A stretch of DNA of 64,000 bases from Burkholderiales bacterium (GTDB lineage: Bacteria > Pseudomonadota > Gammaproteobacteria > Burkholderiales > SG8-39): positions 1 through 64,000 of the forward strand of contig JADLAV010000057.1 of assembly GCA_020848075.1 (NCBI GenBank), read 5' to 3'. The position numbers and the translations under genes were made by a program. Below, piece by piece: positions 30,966-41,515 of the stretch (positions are counted from its first letter, which is position 1; each line of letters begins with the position of its first letter). The notes beneath the pieces are model-generated. The model ran no database searches, was not told the DNA's origin, and saw only the letters and a program-made list of their open reading frames with translations.

Positions 30966-31747
30966 CAGCGCGTCTCGCCCTGCGCGATCGGACCGCCGAG
31001 ATAGGCCTCGATGACCTTCGGATCGCGCTGGACCTCCGCGGGCGGCCCCTCGGCGATCCGGCGACCGTAGTCGAGCACGAGGACGCGATCGCACAGACCC
31101 ATGACGAGCTTGACGTCGTGCTCGATCAGCAAGAGCGTCACGCCGTCGGCGCGGATTCGCTCGAGCAGCGCGCGCAGCGCGTGCCGCTCGGTCGGATTCA
31201 TGCCCGCGGCCGGCTCGTCGAGCGCAAGGAGCTTCGGCTCGGTGGCGAGGGCCCGCGCAATCTCCAGGCGGCGCTGGTCCCCGTACGAGAGATGCTTCGC
31301 GAGGTCGTTCCCGTGCTGCGCGATGTCGACGTATTCGATGAGCTCGGCCGCGCGCCGCTCGATTGCCGCCTCCTCGGCGAGGGTGCGACGGTCGCGCAGG
31401 ATGGCCCCGAGGACCCCTGCCGAAGTGCGCACGTGGCGCCCGATCATGACGTTCTCGAGCGCCGAAAGATTGGCGAAGAGCCGGATGTTCTGGAACGTGC
31501 GCGCGATGCCGCGCGCGGCGATCTCGTTCGGCTTGAGTCCCCCGAGCGGGGCGCCTGCGAACGCGAATCCGCCCGTCCCCGCCGGAAGCAGACCGGTGAG
31601 GCAGTTGAAGAGCGTCGTCTTCCCGGCACCGTTCGGACCGATGAGCCCGTAGATCTCGTCGGATTCGATCGAGAAGCTCACCCCGGCGAGCGCCTGAAGC
31701 CCGCCGAACCGCTTGCCCACGTCGCACGCCTCGAGCAGCGGCATCAT
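30965..31747 (-). CDS. livG: branched-chain amino acid ABC transporter ATP-binding protein LivG
   Basis: GPNGAGKTTLFNCLTG, LSYGDQRRLEIARALA. Confidence 0.95.
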   Translation of the reverse strand: MMPLLEACDVGKRFGGLQALAGVSFSIESDEIYGLIGPNGAGKTTLFNCLTGLLPAGTGGFAFAGAPLGGLKPNEIAARGIARTFQNIRLFANLSALENVMIGRHVRTSAGVLGAILRDRRTLAEEAAIERRAAELIEYVDIAQHGNDLAKHLSYGDQRRLEIARALATEPKLLALDEPAAGMNPTERHALRALLERIRADGVTLLLIEHDVKLVMGLCDRVLVLDYGRRIAEGPPAEVQRDPKVIEAYLGGPIAQGETR

Positions 31748-31758
31748 CGCGCGCCGCC

Positions 31759-32841
31759 TCAGTCGCCGTGCAGCGCGAGCTCGCGCTTGCGCACTGCCGA
31801 GGGCAGCAGCCCGGCCGGCCGGAACAGCATGATGAAGACCATGGCGAGGCCGAAGATGAGGAGCCGCGCCGCCTCCGGGTCGATCAGCTCGCGCCCGAAT
31901 ACCGCGTCCTGCAGCGGCGACATGTACCGGAGCGCCTCCGGAAACACCGAGAGCAGTACCCCACCGAGCACCACGCCGGGGACGTTGCCCATGCCGCCGA
32001 GCACCACCATGGTCAGCACGATGATCGACTCGAAGAGGCCGAAGCTCTCCGGGCTGATGAAGCCCTGGATCGCCGAGAACATTCCGCCGGCGACCCCGCC
32101 GAAGCTCGCGCCCATGGCGAAGGCGAGTAGCTTCATGTTCCGCAGGTTGATGCCCATGGCCTGCGCCGCGATCTCGTCCTCGCGGATCGCCTCCCAGGCA
32201 CGCCCGATGCGCGAGTTCTGCAGCCGCAGGTTGATCACGATGATCACGAGCACCAGCGCGAGCAGCAGGTAGTAGTACTTCATCGGTCCGGTGAACGTCA
32301 GGCCGGCGAAGCGGCCGGTCGTGGCGAAGGAAAACCCGCCGATGCGCACGGGGTCGATCAACGTGATGCCCTGCGGGCCGTTGGTGATGTTGATCGGGGC
32401 GTTCAGGTTATTGATGAAGATGCGGATGATCTCGCCGAAGCCGAGCGTGACGATGGCGAGATAGTCGCCGCGAAGCTTGAGCACCGGGGCGCCGAGCAGC
32501 ACTCCGAACAAGCAGGCCACCATGAAACCGAGCGGCAGGATGACCCAGAAGGGCAAGTGCAACCCGAACTGCGGGCTCGCGAGGAGCGCGTAGAGATACG
32601 CGCCGACGGCGTAGAACGCGATGTACCCGAGATCGAGCAGTCCGGCGAACCCGACGACGATGTTGAGCCCGAGGGCGAGCATGACGTACAGCAGCGCGAG
32701 GTTGACGATGCGCACCCACGCCTGGCCGCCGAGCGCGGCGACGAAGGGCACCGCGGCGAGCGCCGCGCCGACGAGCACCAACCCGAGCCAGACGGCCGCC
32801 GGATGGCGCTTGAGCGCGGTCAGTCGGTGGACCACTGGCAA
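31759..32841 (-). CDS. livM: branched-chain amino acid ABC transporter permease LivM
   Basis: Multi-TM, LGLNIVVGFAGLLDLGYIAFYAVGAY, TLGFGEIIRI. Confidence 0.95.
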   Translation of the reverse strand: MPVVHRLTALKRHPAAVWLGLVLVGAALAAVPFVAALGGQAWVRIVNLALLYVMLALGLNIVVGFAGLLDLGYIAFYAVGAYLYALLASPQFGLHLPFWVILPLGFMVACLFGVLLGAPVLKLRGDYLAIVTLGFGEIIRIFINNLNAPINITNGPQGITLIDPVRIGGFSFATTGRFAGLTFTGPMKYYYLLLALVLVIIVINLRLQNSRIGRAWEAIREDEIAAQAMGINLRNMKLLAFAMGASFGGVAGGMFSAIQGFISPESFGLFESIIVLTMVVLGGMGNVPGVVLGGVLLSVFPEALRYMSPLQDAVFGRELIDPEAARLLIFGLAMVFIMLFRPAGLLPSAVRKRELALHGD

Positions 32842-32915
32842 GTCGTCATCGGTGCGTGGCGATGCGGCCGCGGGCCGTGCGGCGGGCGACGCGGCCGTTC
32901 CTCACTCCTCGCACG

Positions 32916-33845
32916 CTACGCCCGGTCCCCGGCCCGCTCCCCGAGCAGCCCCAAGGGCCGGAAGATGAGCACGAGGATCAGCACGAAGAACGCGAACACG
33001 TCCTGGTAGTTGCTGCCCAGAAAGCCGAACGTGAGGTCGCCGATGTAGCCCGCGCCGAGCGCCTCGACCACGCCGAGCAGCAGCCCGCCGAGCATCGCGC
33101 CGCCGAGATTGCCGATGCCGCCCAGCACCGCCGCGGTGAAGGCTTTCAGGCCAAGGATGAATCCCATGTGGTAGTGCGCCACCTGGTAGTAGGCCATCAC
33201 CATGAAACCGGCCGCCGCCGCGAGCGCCGCGCCGATGACGAACGCGATGGAGATCGCAGTGTTGATGTTGATTCCCATCAGCCCGGCCACTTCGGGGTTC
33301 TGCGCGGTCGCGCGCATCGCGGTGCCGAGCTTCGTGTAGTGGATCATCAGCAGCAGGAGCGCCATCACGGCGACCGAAACCAGCACGATCGCGACCTGCA
33401 TGCTGGTGATCGATGCGCCGGCGATGACGAACCGCCGCGACTGCCAGAGCTCCGGGAAGCGCAGATAGTTGCGGCCCCAGATCATCATCGCGGTGTTCTG
33501 CAGCACGATCGACACGCCGATCGCCGTGATCAGGGGCGCAAGCCGGGCAGCGCGCCGCAGCGGGCGATAGGCGACGCGCTCGATGCCGAAGGCGAGCGTG
33601 GTGCAAACGAGGATGGCGGCGGCGAGGCCGAGCGCCACGACCGCGCCGACCGGCAGTCCGGCGCCGGCTCCGAGCAGGCCGGTGATCACCGTGAAAGCAG
33701 TGAGCGCCCCCACCATCACGACGTCGCCGTGCGCGAAATTGATCAGTCCGATGATGCCGTACACCATCGTATAGCCGAGCGCGACGAGCGCATAGATGCT
33801 GCCGAGGGTGACGCCGTTGACGATCTGTTGCAGGAAGATGTCCAC
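32916..33845 (-). CDS. livH: branched-chain amino acid ABC transporter permease LivH
   Basis: VNGVTLGSIYALVALGYTMVYGIIGLINFAHGDVVMVGA. Confidence 0.96.
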   Translation of the reverse strand: MDIFLQQIVNGVTLGSIYALVALGYTMVYGIIGLINFAHGDVVMVGALTAFTVITGLLGAGAGLPVGAVVALGLAAAILVCTTLAFGIERVAYRPLRRAARLAPLITAIGVSIVLQNTAMMIWGRNYLRFPELWQSRRFVIAGASITSMQVAIVLVSVAVMALLLLMIHYTKLGTAMRATAQNPEVAGLMGININTAISIAFVIGAALAAAAGFMVMAYYQVAHYHMGFILGLKAFTAAVLGGIGNLGGAMLGGLLLGVVEALGAGYIGDLTFGFLGSNYQDVFAFFVLILVLIFRPLGLLGERAGDRA

Positions 33846-33920
33846 GCGCCGCCTTTATACCGGGTTTGGCGGCCCCGGAACAGATCGGGAGCGGCAACGG
33901 CGGCGCCTGAGCTCCTGCAA

Positions 33921-33943
33921 GAAAACGGCGCCCGCAGGCGCCG
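33921..33943 (-). terminator. intrinsic terminator after livK
   Basis: cggcgcc-cgca-ggcgccg stem; minus strand followed by TTTTC. Confidence 0.6.
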
Positions 33944-33969
33944 CTCGGAGGTTCGCCGGGTGCGCCCGC

Positions 33970-35166
33970 CTAGCCGCCGACCGTGGTCAGGACGTCGAAC
34001 TTGCCGCCCTTCGCCTCGTAGATCGTGATCGCGCCGCTCTTCAGGTCGCCCTTCTCGTCGAACTGGATCTTCCCGGTGATGCCCTCGTAGTCGGTCTTCG
34101 CGAGCTCCGGCAGGAACTTCGCCGGATCGGCGGAGTTCGCCCGCTTCATCGCCTCGACCATGACCATCGTCGCGTCATAGCAATCTGGGGAATAGATCTG
34201 GACGTCCGTCCCGAACCTCGCCCGGTAGCGCTTCTTGAACTCCTCGCCCTTGGCGAGCTTTTCGACCGGCGTGCCGGGAATGGAGCAGACGAAACCCTCG
34301 GCCGCCTCGCCGGCAAGCTTGACGAACTCCGGCGAGCAGCCGCCGTCGGCCATCATGAACTTCGACTTGATGCCGAGATCGCGCGCCTGCTTCAACATCG
34401 GGCCGCCGGTCGCATCCATGCCGCCGTAGAAGATCGCGTCCGGTTGCTTCCCCTTGATCTTGGTCAGGATCGCCTTGAAGTCGGTCGATCGGTCGGTGGT
34501 GAACTCGCGCGCGACGATCTGCGCACCGTCCGCCTTCGCCGCCTTTTCCACTTCGTCGGCGACGCCCTGGCCGTACGCGGTGCGGTCGTCCACGATCGCG
34601 ACGGTCTTCGCCTTCATGTCCTTCGCGATGTAATGGCCGAGCGCGCCTCCTTGCTGGATGTCGTTCGCGACGACGCGAAAGGTGGTCTTGAATCCCTGCT
34701 CGGTGTACTTCGGGTTCGTCGCGGACGGCGAGACCTGCGGGATGCCGGCGTCGCTGTAGATTTTCGATGCCGGAATGGTCGTCCCCGAGTTCAGGTGGCC
34801 GACCACCGCCACCACCCCCGCATCGACGAGCTTCTGGGCGACGGTCGTGCCCTGCTTCGGATCGGCCTGATCGTCCTCGGCGATGAGCTCGAGCTTGAGG
34901 ACCTTGCCGTCGATCATCACCTTCTGGGCGTTGACGTCCTCGACCGCGAGACGCACGCCGTTCTCGTTGTCCTTGCCGAGGTGCGCGATGGGGCCGGTCG
35001 TCGGTGCGGCGCTACCGATCTTCACGACGAGCTCGGGCGGCGCGGGCGGTGCAGCCGGCGCCGCGGCCTTCGGCGCCGGCGGGGGCGGGGGTTCCTCCTT
35101 GCCGCAGCCCGCCACCGCGAGCGTCATCGCCGCGGCGAGCGTGAGTGCCTTGAGACTCGCTTGCAT
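33970..35166 (-). CDS. livK: branched-chain amino acid ABC transporter substrate-binding protein, predicted lipoprotein
   Basis: MQASLKALTLAAAMTLAVAGCGKEEPPPPPAPKAAAP then Leu/Ile/Val-binding fold (KIGSAAPTTGPIAHLGKDNENGVRLAVEDVN). Confidence 0.93.
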   Translation of the reverse strand: MQASLKALTLAAAMTLAVAGCGKEEPPPPPAPKAAAPAAPPAPPELVVKIGSAAPTTGPIAHLGKDNENGVRLAVEDVNAQKVMIDGKVLKLELIAEDDQADPKQGTTVAQKLVDAGVVAVVGHLNSGTTIPASKIYSDAGIPQVSPSATNPKYTEQGFKTTFRVVANDIQQGGALGHYIAKDMKAKTVAIVDDRTAYGQGVADEVEKAAKADGAQIVAREFTTDRSTDFKAILTKIKGKQPDAIFYGGMDATGGPMLKQARDLGIKSKFMMADGGCSPEFVKLAGEAAEGFVCSIPGTPVEKLAKGEEFKKRYRARFGTDVQIYSPDCYDATMVMVEAMKRANSADPAKFLPELAKTDYEGITGKIQFDEKGDLKSGAITIYEAKGGKFDVLTTVGG

Positions 35167-35330
35167 GATTGCCTCCTTTGAGCGCATCCGGGCGGAGGTC
35201 CGAGTGCGGCGCGATTATGGAGACGGCCCGGTACCCCGTCAAACCGATTGGATTGCCGGGCGAGGCCGCGAAACGGGGCGCGGCGCCGTGGCGAATTCCG
35301 GGCGTCCTTCCCTTCGCTGGGCGAACCAAG

Positions 35331-35353
35331 AAAAAGCCGACCCGCGGCCGGCT
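35331..35353 (-). terminator. intrinsic terminator after the lipoprotein cytochrome
   Basis: agccg/cggct stem; minus strand followed by TTTTTC. Confidence 0.45.
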
Positions 35354-35372
35354 TCTCCTGGACGCCTATTGA

Positions 35373-35846
35373 TCACTTGAGCGCGAGGATGTCCTTGATG
35401 ATCTGCTGGAGCTCCGCGTCTGGCACCGCCGGGTTGGGCGGCATGGGGACCTGACCCCAGTTGCCGCTGCCGCCGTGCTTCACCTTCTCGAATAGCATCT
35501 TCGCAGCATCGGCCTGACCGGCGTATTTCTTCGCCACGTCCTTGTACGCGGGGCCAACCACTTTCTTGTCGACGGCGTGGCAAGCAACGCAGTTGTTCTT
35601 CTTCAGGAGCGCCTCGAGATCGCCCCCTGCCGCGGCGGCCTCAGGCGCAGGCGCCGCAGCGGGAGCAGCCGCTTGGGGTGCAGGCGCCGGCGCTGCGGCT
35701 GGAGCAGCGGCCTGCGGCGCCGGTGGCGGCGCAGCGGGAGCGGCGGCTTGCGGGGCTGGCGCGGGCTTGGGTTCCTCCTTGCCGCAGCCCGCCAAGGCGA
35801 GCGCCATCGCGGCGACGAGCGTGAGTGCCTTGAGACTCGCTTGCAT
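35373..35846 (-). CDS. class I c-type cytochrome, predicted lipoprotein with Ala/Pro-rich linker
   Basis: LAGCGKEEPKPAPAPQAAAP... linker, CVACHAVDKKVVGPAYKDVAKKYAG, Met ligand QVPMPPN. Confidence 0.9.
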   Translation of the reverse strand: MQASLKALTLVAAMALALAGCGKEEPKPAPAPQAAAPAAPPPAPQAAAPAAAPAPAPQAAAPAAAPAPEAAAAGGDLEALLKKNNCVACHAVDKKVVGPAYKDVAKKYAGQADAAKMLFEKVKHGGSGNWGQVPMPPNPAVPDAELQQIIKDILALK

Positions 35847-36028
35847 TATGGTCTCCTTTCAGAGCGTCCGCCGGGGAAAGCAGAAGGGCGGCACGATTAC
35901 GGCGGCAGCGCCATCGCCGCCGCAGCGGTTCAGCGCGGTCCTTGCACTCAGCGGTGGATCCTGCGCACCGTCCGTCTGCGCCTGGAAGAGAGCCGGCCAA
36001 CGGCCGGCCTCCTCTTGGCGCGCCGCGA

Positions 36029-36349
36029 TCACTTGAGCGAGAGGATGTACTTGATCATCTCGTTGAGGTCCGCGTCCGACACGCCAGGGTTGGGCGGCAT
36101 CGGAACCTGGCCCCAATTGCCCTTGCCGCCGTGCTTCACCTTCTCGAATAGCGCCTTCGGAGCATCGGCCTGGCCGGCGTATTTCTTCGCCACGTCCTTG
36201 TAGGCTGGGCCAACCAGCTTCTTGTCGATGGCATGGCAGGCGGTGCAGTTGTGCTTCTTCAGCAGCGCCTCGTTGGCGCTGGCCGCGGCGGCAACGACTG
36301 CGGCGCCTGCGGCAAGTGCGAGGGCGGCGATGAACGGCTTCATGAACAC
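36029..36349 (-). CDS. class I c-type cytochrome (c551/c5-like), secreted
   Basis: Signal peptide MKPFIAALALAAGAAVVAAAASA, CTACHAIDKKLVGPAYKDVAKKYAG, QVPMPPNPGVSD. Confidence 0.92.
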   Translation of the reverse strand: MFMKPFIAALALAAGAAVVAAAASANEALLKKHNCTACHAIDKKLVGPAYKDVAKKYAGQADAPKALFEKVKHGGKGNWGQVPMPPNPGVSDADLNEMIKYILSLK

Positions 36350-36416
36350 TCCTTGGGTGGGTTGAGGCGAACTGAGAATCGGTACTCCGGCCTCGCCGGG
36401 AGACCCAGGATGCTAC

Positions 36417-38513
36417 TCAAACGGTCGGGACAATGAAAGGCTTCGCATCAAAAAGGCTTCGCATCGCATCGAGGTCGGAGACCGGCTCGAGGCACGTAAC
36501 GCCTTGACAGATATAGGCGTTGACACCGTGTCCGGCCGGCTTGTCGAGACTCGCGGGGAGGCCGGCCGCATCGGCCGGCACCCCGAGGATCATGACATCT
36601 GGGCGGTACTCGGCCAAGAGCGCCCGCTGCCATGCCGCGAGGGCCTCGCGCGGACCGCGCAGCACCGCGATCCGGGTCGGCGTCAGCGTCTCGGCAAGCG
36701 CCGCGAGCAGGCTGGCGAAGCCGGCGGGGTGCCGTTCGAGGCCCGACCATGACGCAGCGATCGCGCGCTCGGCCGCCCGCAGATAGCGCGCCTCGCCGGT
36801 GAGGTACCCGAGCCGGTTGAGCGCGAATGCGGCGACGCCATTGCCGGCGGGCGTCGCGTTGTCGTAGCCCGGTTTCGGGCGATGGATGAGCGCTTCGTGG
36901 TCGTGGCTGGTGAAGAAGAACCCGCCCCGCGCGCTGTCCTCGAACCGAGCGAGCAGCGCGCCCGCGAGCACGCCGGCGAACCGCAGATCGGAAACGCGAA
37001 AGTCCGCCTGCATCAGCTCGAGGAGCGCGGCGATCAGGAACGCGTAGTCGTCGACGTAGGCGTTGAGGTGCGCGCGACCGTCCTTGCAGGTCGCGAGCAG
37101 CCGGTCGCCCGTCCACAGGGTGGTGCGAACGAAGTCGAGCGCGCGGCGCGCGCTCGCGATCCAGTCGGCGCGGCCGAACACAGCGCCCGCGCGCGCCATG
37201 CCCTGGATCGCGAGCGCGTTCCAGCTCGTGAGGATCTTCTCGTCGCGCCCGGGCCGCACGCGCAGCTCGCGCGCTTCGAACAGCTTGCGGCGCGCCGACG
37301 CCAGCAGCCGCTCGCATTCCTCCGCCGACTCGCCGAGACGATGCGCCACGGCGTCGATGCCGCGCGTGATCGCGAGATGCCAGCGCTCGCCCTCGAAGTT
37401 CGGCGGATTCTCCAGACCGAAGTAGGGCGCCGCGACGGCGAGCTCTTCAGCCGTGAGCAGTGCCCGCGCTTCGCCCGGCGTCCAGACATAGAACTTGCCC
37501 TCGTGACCCTCCGAGTCCGCGTCCAGCGACGAGTAGTAGCCACCTTCGGGCGATTGCATCTCGCGCTGCAACCACGCCGCAGTCTCCTCGGCCACGTGCG
37601 CGAAGCGCGGATTGCGCGATACCGCCCATGCGTCCGCGTACAGCCTGAGCAGCGGACCGTTGTCATAGAGCATCTTCTCGAAGTGCGGGATCGCCCACTT
37701 CGCATCGACGCTGTAACGGCAGAACCCGCCGCCGAGCTGGTCGTAGATGCCACCCTCGGCCATCTTCTCGAGGGTGAAGAGGGCGGCGTGCCGTGCCGAC
37801 GCGTCGCCGCTGCGCGCCGATTCGCGCAACAGCAGCTCGAGGTCGGTCGGGTGCGGAAACTTCGGCGCCGAGCCGAACCCGCCGTAGCGCGCGTCGAAGC
37901 TGGCGAGGAGCGCGCGCACCGCTGCCGCGACCGGCGCGGCGGAAAGCGCGCCGCCCTGCGGCGCCGGCTCGGTGTCCAGTTGCTCGAACGCGGCGCGCAC
38001 CGCCTTGCCTTGCTCGCCAAGCTCGCCGCGCCGATCGCGATAGACCGCAGCGATGCGCTCGAGCAACTCGACGAAGCCGGGCAGCTGGTAGCGCGCCTCC
38101 TTCGGAAAGTACGTGCCGACGAAGAACGGCGTCTGGTCCGGCGCCAGGAACGCGGTGAGCGGCCAGCCGCCGCCGCGCTGGTTGAAGAGTTGGTGCGCCG
38201 TCTGATAGATCTGATCGATGTCCGGCCGCTCCTCGCGATCGACCTTGATGTTCACGAAATGCTCGTTCATCACGGCGGCGACGCTCGGGTCCTCGAAGGA
38301 CTCGTGCGCCATCACATGGCACCAGTGGCACGCGGAGTACCCGATCGAGAGGAGGATCGGCTTGTCGCTTGCCCGCGCCAGTGCGAGCGCCTCGTCGCCC
38401 CACGGATACCAGTCGACCGGATTGCCGGCGTGCTGCTGCAGATACGGGCTCGTCTCCCGCGCGAGCCGGTTCTGGCGGACCTGGCGAGCCGATGCTTCCG
38501 GGCGATGTGTCAT
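36417..38513 (-). CDS. thioredoxin-domain protein of the YyaL/DUF255 (spermatogenesis-associated 20-like) family
   Basis: [50 protein letters not shown]; (alpha/alpha)6-like C-terminal region. Confidence 0.92.
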   Translation of the reverse strand: MTHRPEASARQVRQNRLARETSPYLQQHAGNPVDWYPWGDEALALARASDKPILLSIGYSACHWCHVMAHESFEDPSVAAVMNEHFVNIKVDREERPDIDQIYQTAHQLFNQRGGGWPLTAFLAPDQTPFFVGTYFPKEARYQLPGFVELLERIAAVYRDRRGELGEQGKAVRAAFEQLDTEPAPQGGALSAAPVAAAVRALLASFDARYGGFGSAPKFPHPTDLELLLRESARSGDASARHAALFTLEKMAEGGIYDQLGGGFCRYSVDAKWAIPHFEKMLYDNGPLLRLYADAWAVSRNPRFAHVAEETAAWLQREMQSPEGGYYSSLDADSEGHEGKFYVWTPGEARALLTAEELAVAAPYFGLENPPNFEGERWHLAITRGIDAVAHRLGESAEECERLLASARRKLFEARELRVRPGRDEKILTSWNALAIQGMARAGAVFGRADWIASARRALDFVRTTLWTGDRLLATCKDGRAHLNAYVDDYAFLIAALLELMQADFRVSDLRFAGVLAGALLARFEDSARGGFFFTSHDHEALIHRPKPGYDNATPAGNGVAAFALNRLGYLTGEARYLRAAERAIAASWSGLERHPAGFASLLAALAETLTPTRIAVLRGPREALAAWQRALLAEYRPDVMILGVPADAAGLPASLDKPAGHGVNAYICQGVTCLEPVSDLDAMRSLFDAKPFIVPTV

Positions 38514-38554
38514 GCGATGCGATTGTCGTCCAGGCCCGTGCGCATCCTGCTGCG

Positions 38555-40270
38555 TCAGGGAAGCTCTGCGTCGGTCAGCGCACCTTTGCTCGCGGTGGAA
38601 ACGAGCGCGGCGTACTTCGCGAGCAGCCCGCGTGTGTAACGCGGCTTCGGTTGCTTCCATTTCCTCCGCCGCGCGGCGAGCTCCTTCGCTGGCACGTTCA
38701 GCTGGATGAGCCGCTTCTTTGCGTCGATGGTGATCGAGTCGCCCTCCCTCACGAGCGCGATCGGGCCGCCGACGAACGCCTCCGGCGCGACGTGGCCGAC
38801 GACCATGCCCCAGGTGCCGCCGGAGAACCGGCCGTCGGTCAGCAGGCCGACCGATTCACCGAGCCCCTGCCCGATGAGCGCGGAGGTGGGAGCGAGCATC
38901 TCCTGCATGCCCGGGCCGCCCTTCGGGCCTTCGTAGCGGATCACGATCACGTCGCCAGCCCGGATCTTCTTGGCCATGATCGCCCTCATGCACTCGGGCT
39001 CGGAATCGAACACCCGCGCCGGGCCGGTGATCGAGAGACTCTTGAGGCCGGTGATCTTCGCCACGCATCCTTCTGGCGCGAGGTTTCCCTTGAGGATGGC
39101 GAGGTGACCCTGCGCATACATCGGTGTCGACCAGGGGCGGATGACATCCTGCCCGGCGCGCGGCTCGTCGGGCACACCCGCGAGCTCCGCGGCGAGCGTG
39201 CGCCCGGTGATGGTGAGGCATTCGCCGTGCAGCACGCCGTGGTTGAGGAGCATCTTCAGCACCTGGGGCACGCCGCCGGCCTCGTGGAAGTCGGTCGCGA
39301 CGTACTGCCCAGAAGGCTTCAGATTGCACAGCACCGGGACCTTGCGGCGGATCCGCTCGAAGTCGTCGATCGACCATCTCACCTCCGCCGCGGCGGCGAT
39401 CGCCAGGTAGTGCAGCACGGCGTTGGTGGAACCGCCCGTCGCCATCACCAGCGCGACCGCGTTCTCGATCGACTTGCGCGTGATGATGTCGCGCGGCCGG
39501 ATGTTCATGCGTATGGCATGCAACAGGACTCGGGCCGATTCGGCCGCCGAGTCCGCTTTCTCCGGGTCGGGGCACGCCATCTGCGAGGAGCCGAGCAGGC
39601 TCATGCCGAGCGCCTCGAACGACGAGCTCATGGTGTTGGCGGTGTACATGCCGCCGCAGGCACCGGTCGTCGGGCAGGCGTGCCGCTCGATGCCGGCGAA
39701 GTCCTCCTCGCTCATCTTGCCGGCAGCGTATGCGCCGACCGCCTCGAACGCCGAGACGATGGTGAGATCATGCCCTTTCCACTTGCCCGGCTTGATGGTG
39801 CCCGCGTAGACGTAGATCCCCGGCACGTTCATGCGCGCGATCGCCATCATGCAGCCGGGCATGTTCTTGTCGCATCCGCCGACCGCGACCACGCCGTCCA
39901 TCAGCTGGCCGTTGACCGAGGTCTCGACGGCGTCCGCGATCACCTCGCGCGAGACCAGCGAATACTTCATCGCCGCGGTGCCCATGCCGATGCCGTCGGT
40001 GACGGTGGGAAAGCCGAAGACTTGCGGCATTCCGCCGGCTGCCTTGATCGCGGCGATCGTCCGGTCGACGAGCGGCTGGATGCCGGCGTTGCACGGATTC
40101 ATCGTCGAGTGACCGTTCGCCACGCCGACGATCGGCTTCTGGAAGTCGCCGTTCCCGAAGCCGACGGCGCGCAGCATCGCGCGATTGGGCGAGCGAGCGA
40201 TACCTTGGGTGATCGTCCGGCTGCGCGGATTCGGGGGAAGAGGGGTGCCCGATTTCGGAGTGCTGGCCAT
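38555..40270 (-). CDS. ilvD: dihydroxy-acid dehydratase
   Basis: [57 protein letters not shown]. Confidence 0.97.
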   Translation of the reverse strand: MASTPKSGTPLPPNPRSRTITQGIARSPNRAMLRAVGFGNGDFQKPIVGVANGHSTMNPCNAGIQPLVDRTIAAIKAAGGMPQVFGFPTVTDGIGMGTAAMKYSLVSREVIADAVETSVNGQLMDGVVAVGGCDKNMPGCMMAIARMNVPGIYVYAGTIKPGKWKGHDLTIVSAFEAVGAYAAGKMSEEDFAGIERHACPTTGACGGMYTANTMSSSFEALGMSLLGSSQMACPDPEKADSAAESARVLLHAIRMNIRPRDIITRKSIENAVALVMATGGSTNAVLHYLAIAAAAEVRWSIDDFERIRRKVPVLCNLKPSGQYVATDFHEAGGVPQVLKMLLNHGVLHGECLTITGRTLAAELAGVPDEPRAGQDVIRPWSTPMYAQGHLAILKGNLAPEGCVAKITGLKSLSITGPARVFDSEPECMRAIMAKKIRAGDVIVIRYEGPKGGPGMQEMLAPTSALIGQGLGESVGLLTDGRFSGGTWGMVVGHVAPEAFVGGPIALVREGDSITIDAKKRLIQLNVPAKELAARRRKWKQPKPRYTRGLLAKYAALVSTASKGALTDAELP

Positions 40271-40393
40271 GGAATCCTCATCGTTGACAGGCCGCGGTGT
40301 GCGCGATCCTGCGCGGATTCTATCCTGGTCGCCGATCAGAATCGGCCCCGCTGCCAGCGTGGGATCTTGCTAGACTCGGCGCTCCGCACGAGA

Positions 40394-40541
40394 GATCGAA
40401 CGAAGGGGCGCGCCGCCCCCTCGTAGCTCCCCCCAAAAGAATGCTCGTTCACCCGAACTTCGACCAAGTGATCTAACGAGGGGGCGCGCCGCCCCCTCGT
40501 AGCTCCCCCCAAAAGAATGCTCGTTCACCCGAACTTCGACC
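40394..40541 (+). repeat. two-copy tandem repeat, 76-nt period, spanning the lgt translation start
   Basis: 40405-40465 and 40481-40541 identical over 61 nt; similarity extends upstream to 40394/40470 with two mismatches. Confidence 0.95.
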
Positions 40542-41302
40542 CAATTGCTTTCCACATCGGACCGCTGGCGGTCCGCTGGTACGGCCTCATGTACCTCGTC
40601 GGGTTTGCGGTCGCCTACGTGCTCGGTCGCGTGCGCATCAAGCAGAACCGTGCGGGGCGCATGACGGTCCCGATCTTCGATGATCTGCTCTTCTTCGTCG
40701 TGCTCGGTGTCGTGCTCGGCGGGCGGCTCGGGTACGTCTTCTTCTACAAGCCGGGCTTTTACCTGCACCACCCGCTTGAGATCTTCGCCGTCTGGCAGGG
40801 CGGTATGTCGTTTCACGGCGGCTTTCTCGGCGTGCTCCTCGCAATGTGGTACGTCGCCCGCAAGCACCGGCTCGCCTGGCTCGACACCGCCGACTTCGTC
40901 GCACCCCTGATTCCGCTCGGCTTGGCCGCGGGCCGCCTCGGCAATTTCATCAACGGCGAGCTCTACGGCCGCGTCACCGACGTGCCGTGGGGCATGGTGT
41001 TCCAGGGCCCCGGGACCGGCGCGCTGCCGCGCCATCCATCGCAGCTGTACGAGTTCGCCCTGGAGGGGGTGGCCCTCTTCGTCATCCTCTGGCTCTTTAC
41101 CCTCCGGCCGCGGCCGGCAGGGGCAGCCTCCGGGCTCTTTCTGGCCGGCTACGGGCTCTTCCGGTTCGTAGCCGAGTATTTTCGCGAACCCGATGATTTT
41201 CTTGGCTTCCTCGCCCTAGGGCTGACGATGGGCCAGTGGCTGTCGCTGCCCATGGTGGTGGCCGGCGCAATTCTTATCACCTGGGCCTTTCGCCGGCGCT
41301 AG
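40517..41302 (+). CDS. lgt: prolipoprotein diacylglyceryl transferase
   Basis: [55 protein letters not shown]. Confidence 0.97.
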   Translation: MLVHPNFDPIAFHIGPLAVRWYGLMYLVGFAVAYVLGRVRIKQNRAGRMTVPIFDDLLFFVVLGVVLGGRLGYVFFYKPGFYLHHPLEIFAVWQGGMSFHGGFLGVLLAMWYVARKHRLAWLDTADFVAPLIPLGLAAGRLGNFINGELYGRVTDVPWGMVFQGPGTGALPRHPSQLYEFALEGVALFVILWLFTLRPRPAGAASGLFLAGYGLFRFVAEYFREPDDFLGFLALGLTMGQWLSLPMVVAGAILITWAFRRR

Positions 41303-41515
41303 AATAGTTTTGACGACCGGCGGGAACGCCCCGTCGGGACGTCGGGTGCAGAGGCGGATACAAGCGCGGGTGCCGCGGTGGGAGCCGACGAAGGGATTCC
41401 GTACGAGCACGACGAGCGGTCGTCCGTGCGACCGTTCGTGCTTCCCCTCCCGCGCGACCGGGCGCGCTCCGCCATCGCTCGAAACTCGGATGTAGCTGAC
41501 GGAGGAGGGCGTGCC

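Noticed and set aside
35640-35770. Ala/Pro-coding repeats considered as a minisatellite or mobile repeat
   Set aside because: Explained by the in-frame Ala/Pro-rich linker of the lipoprotein cytochrome
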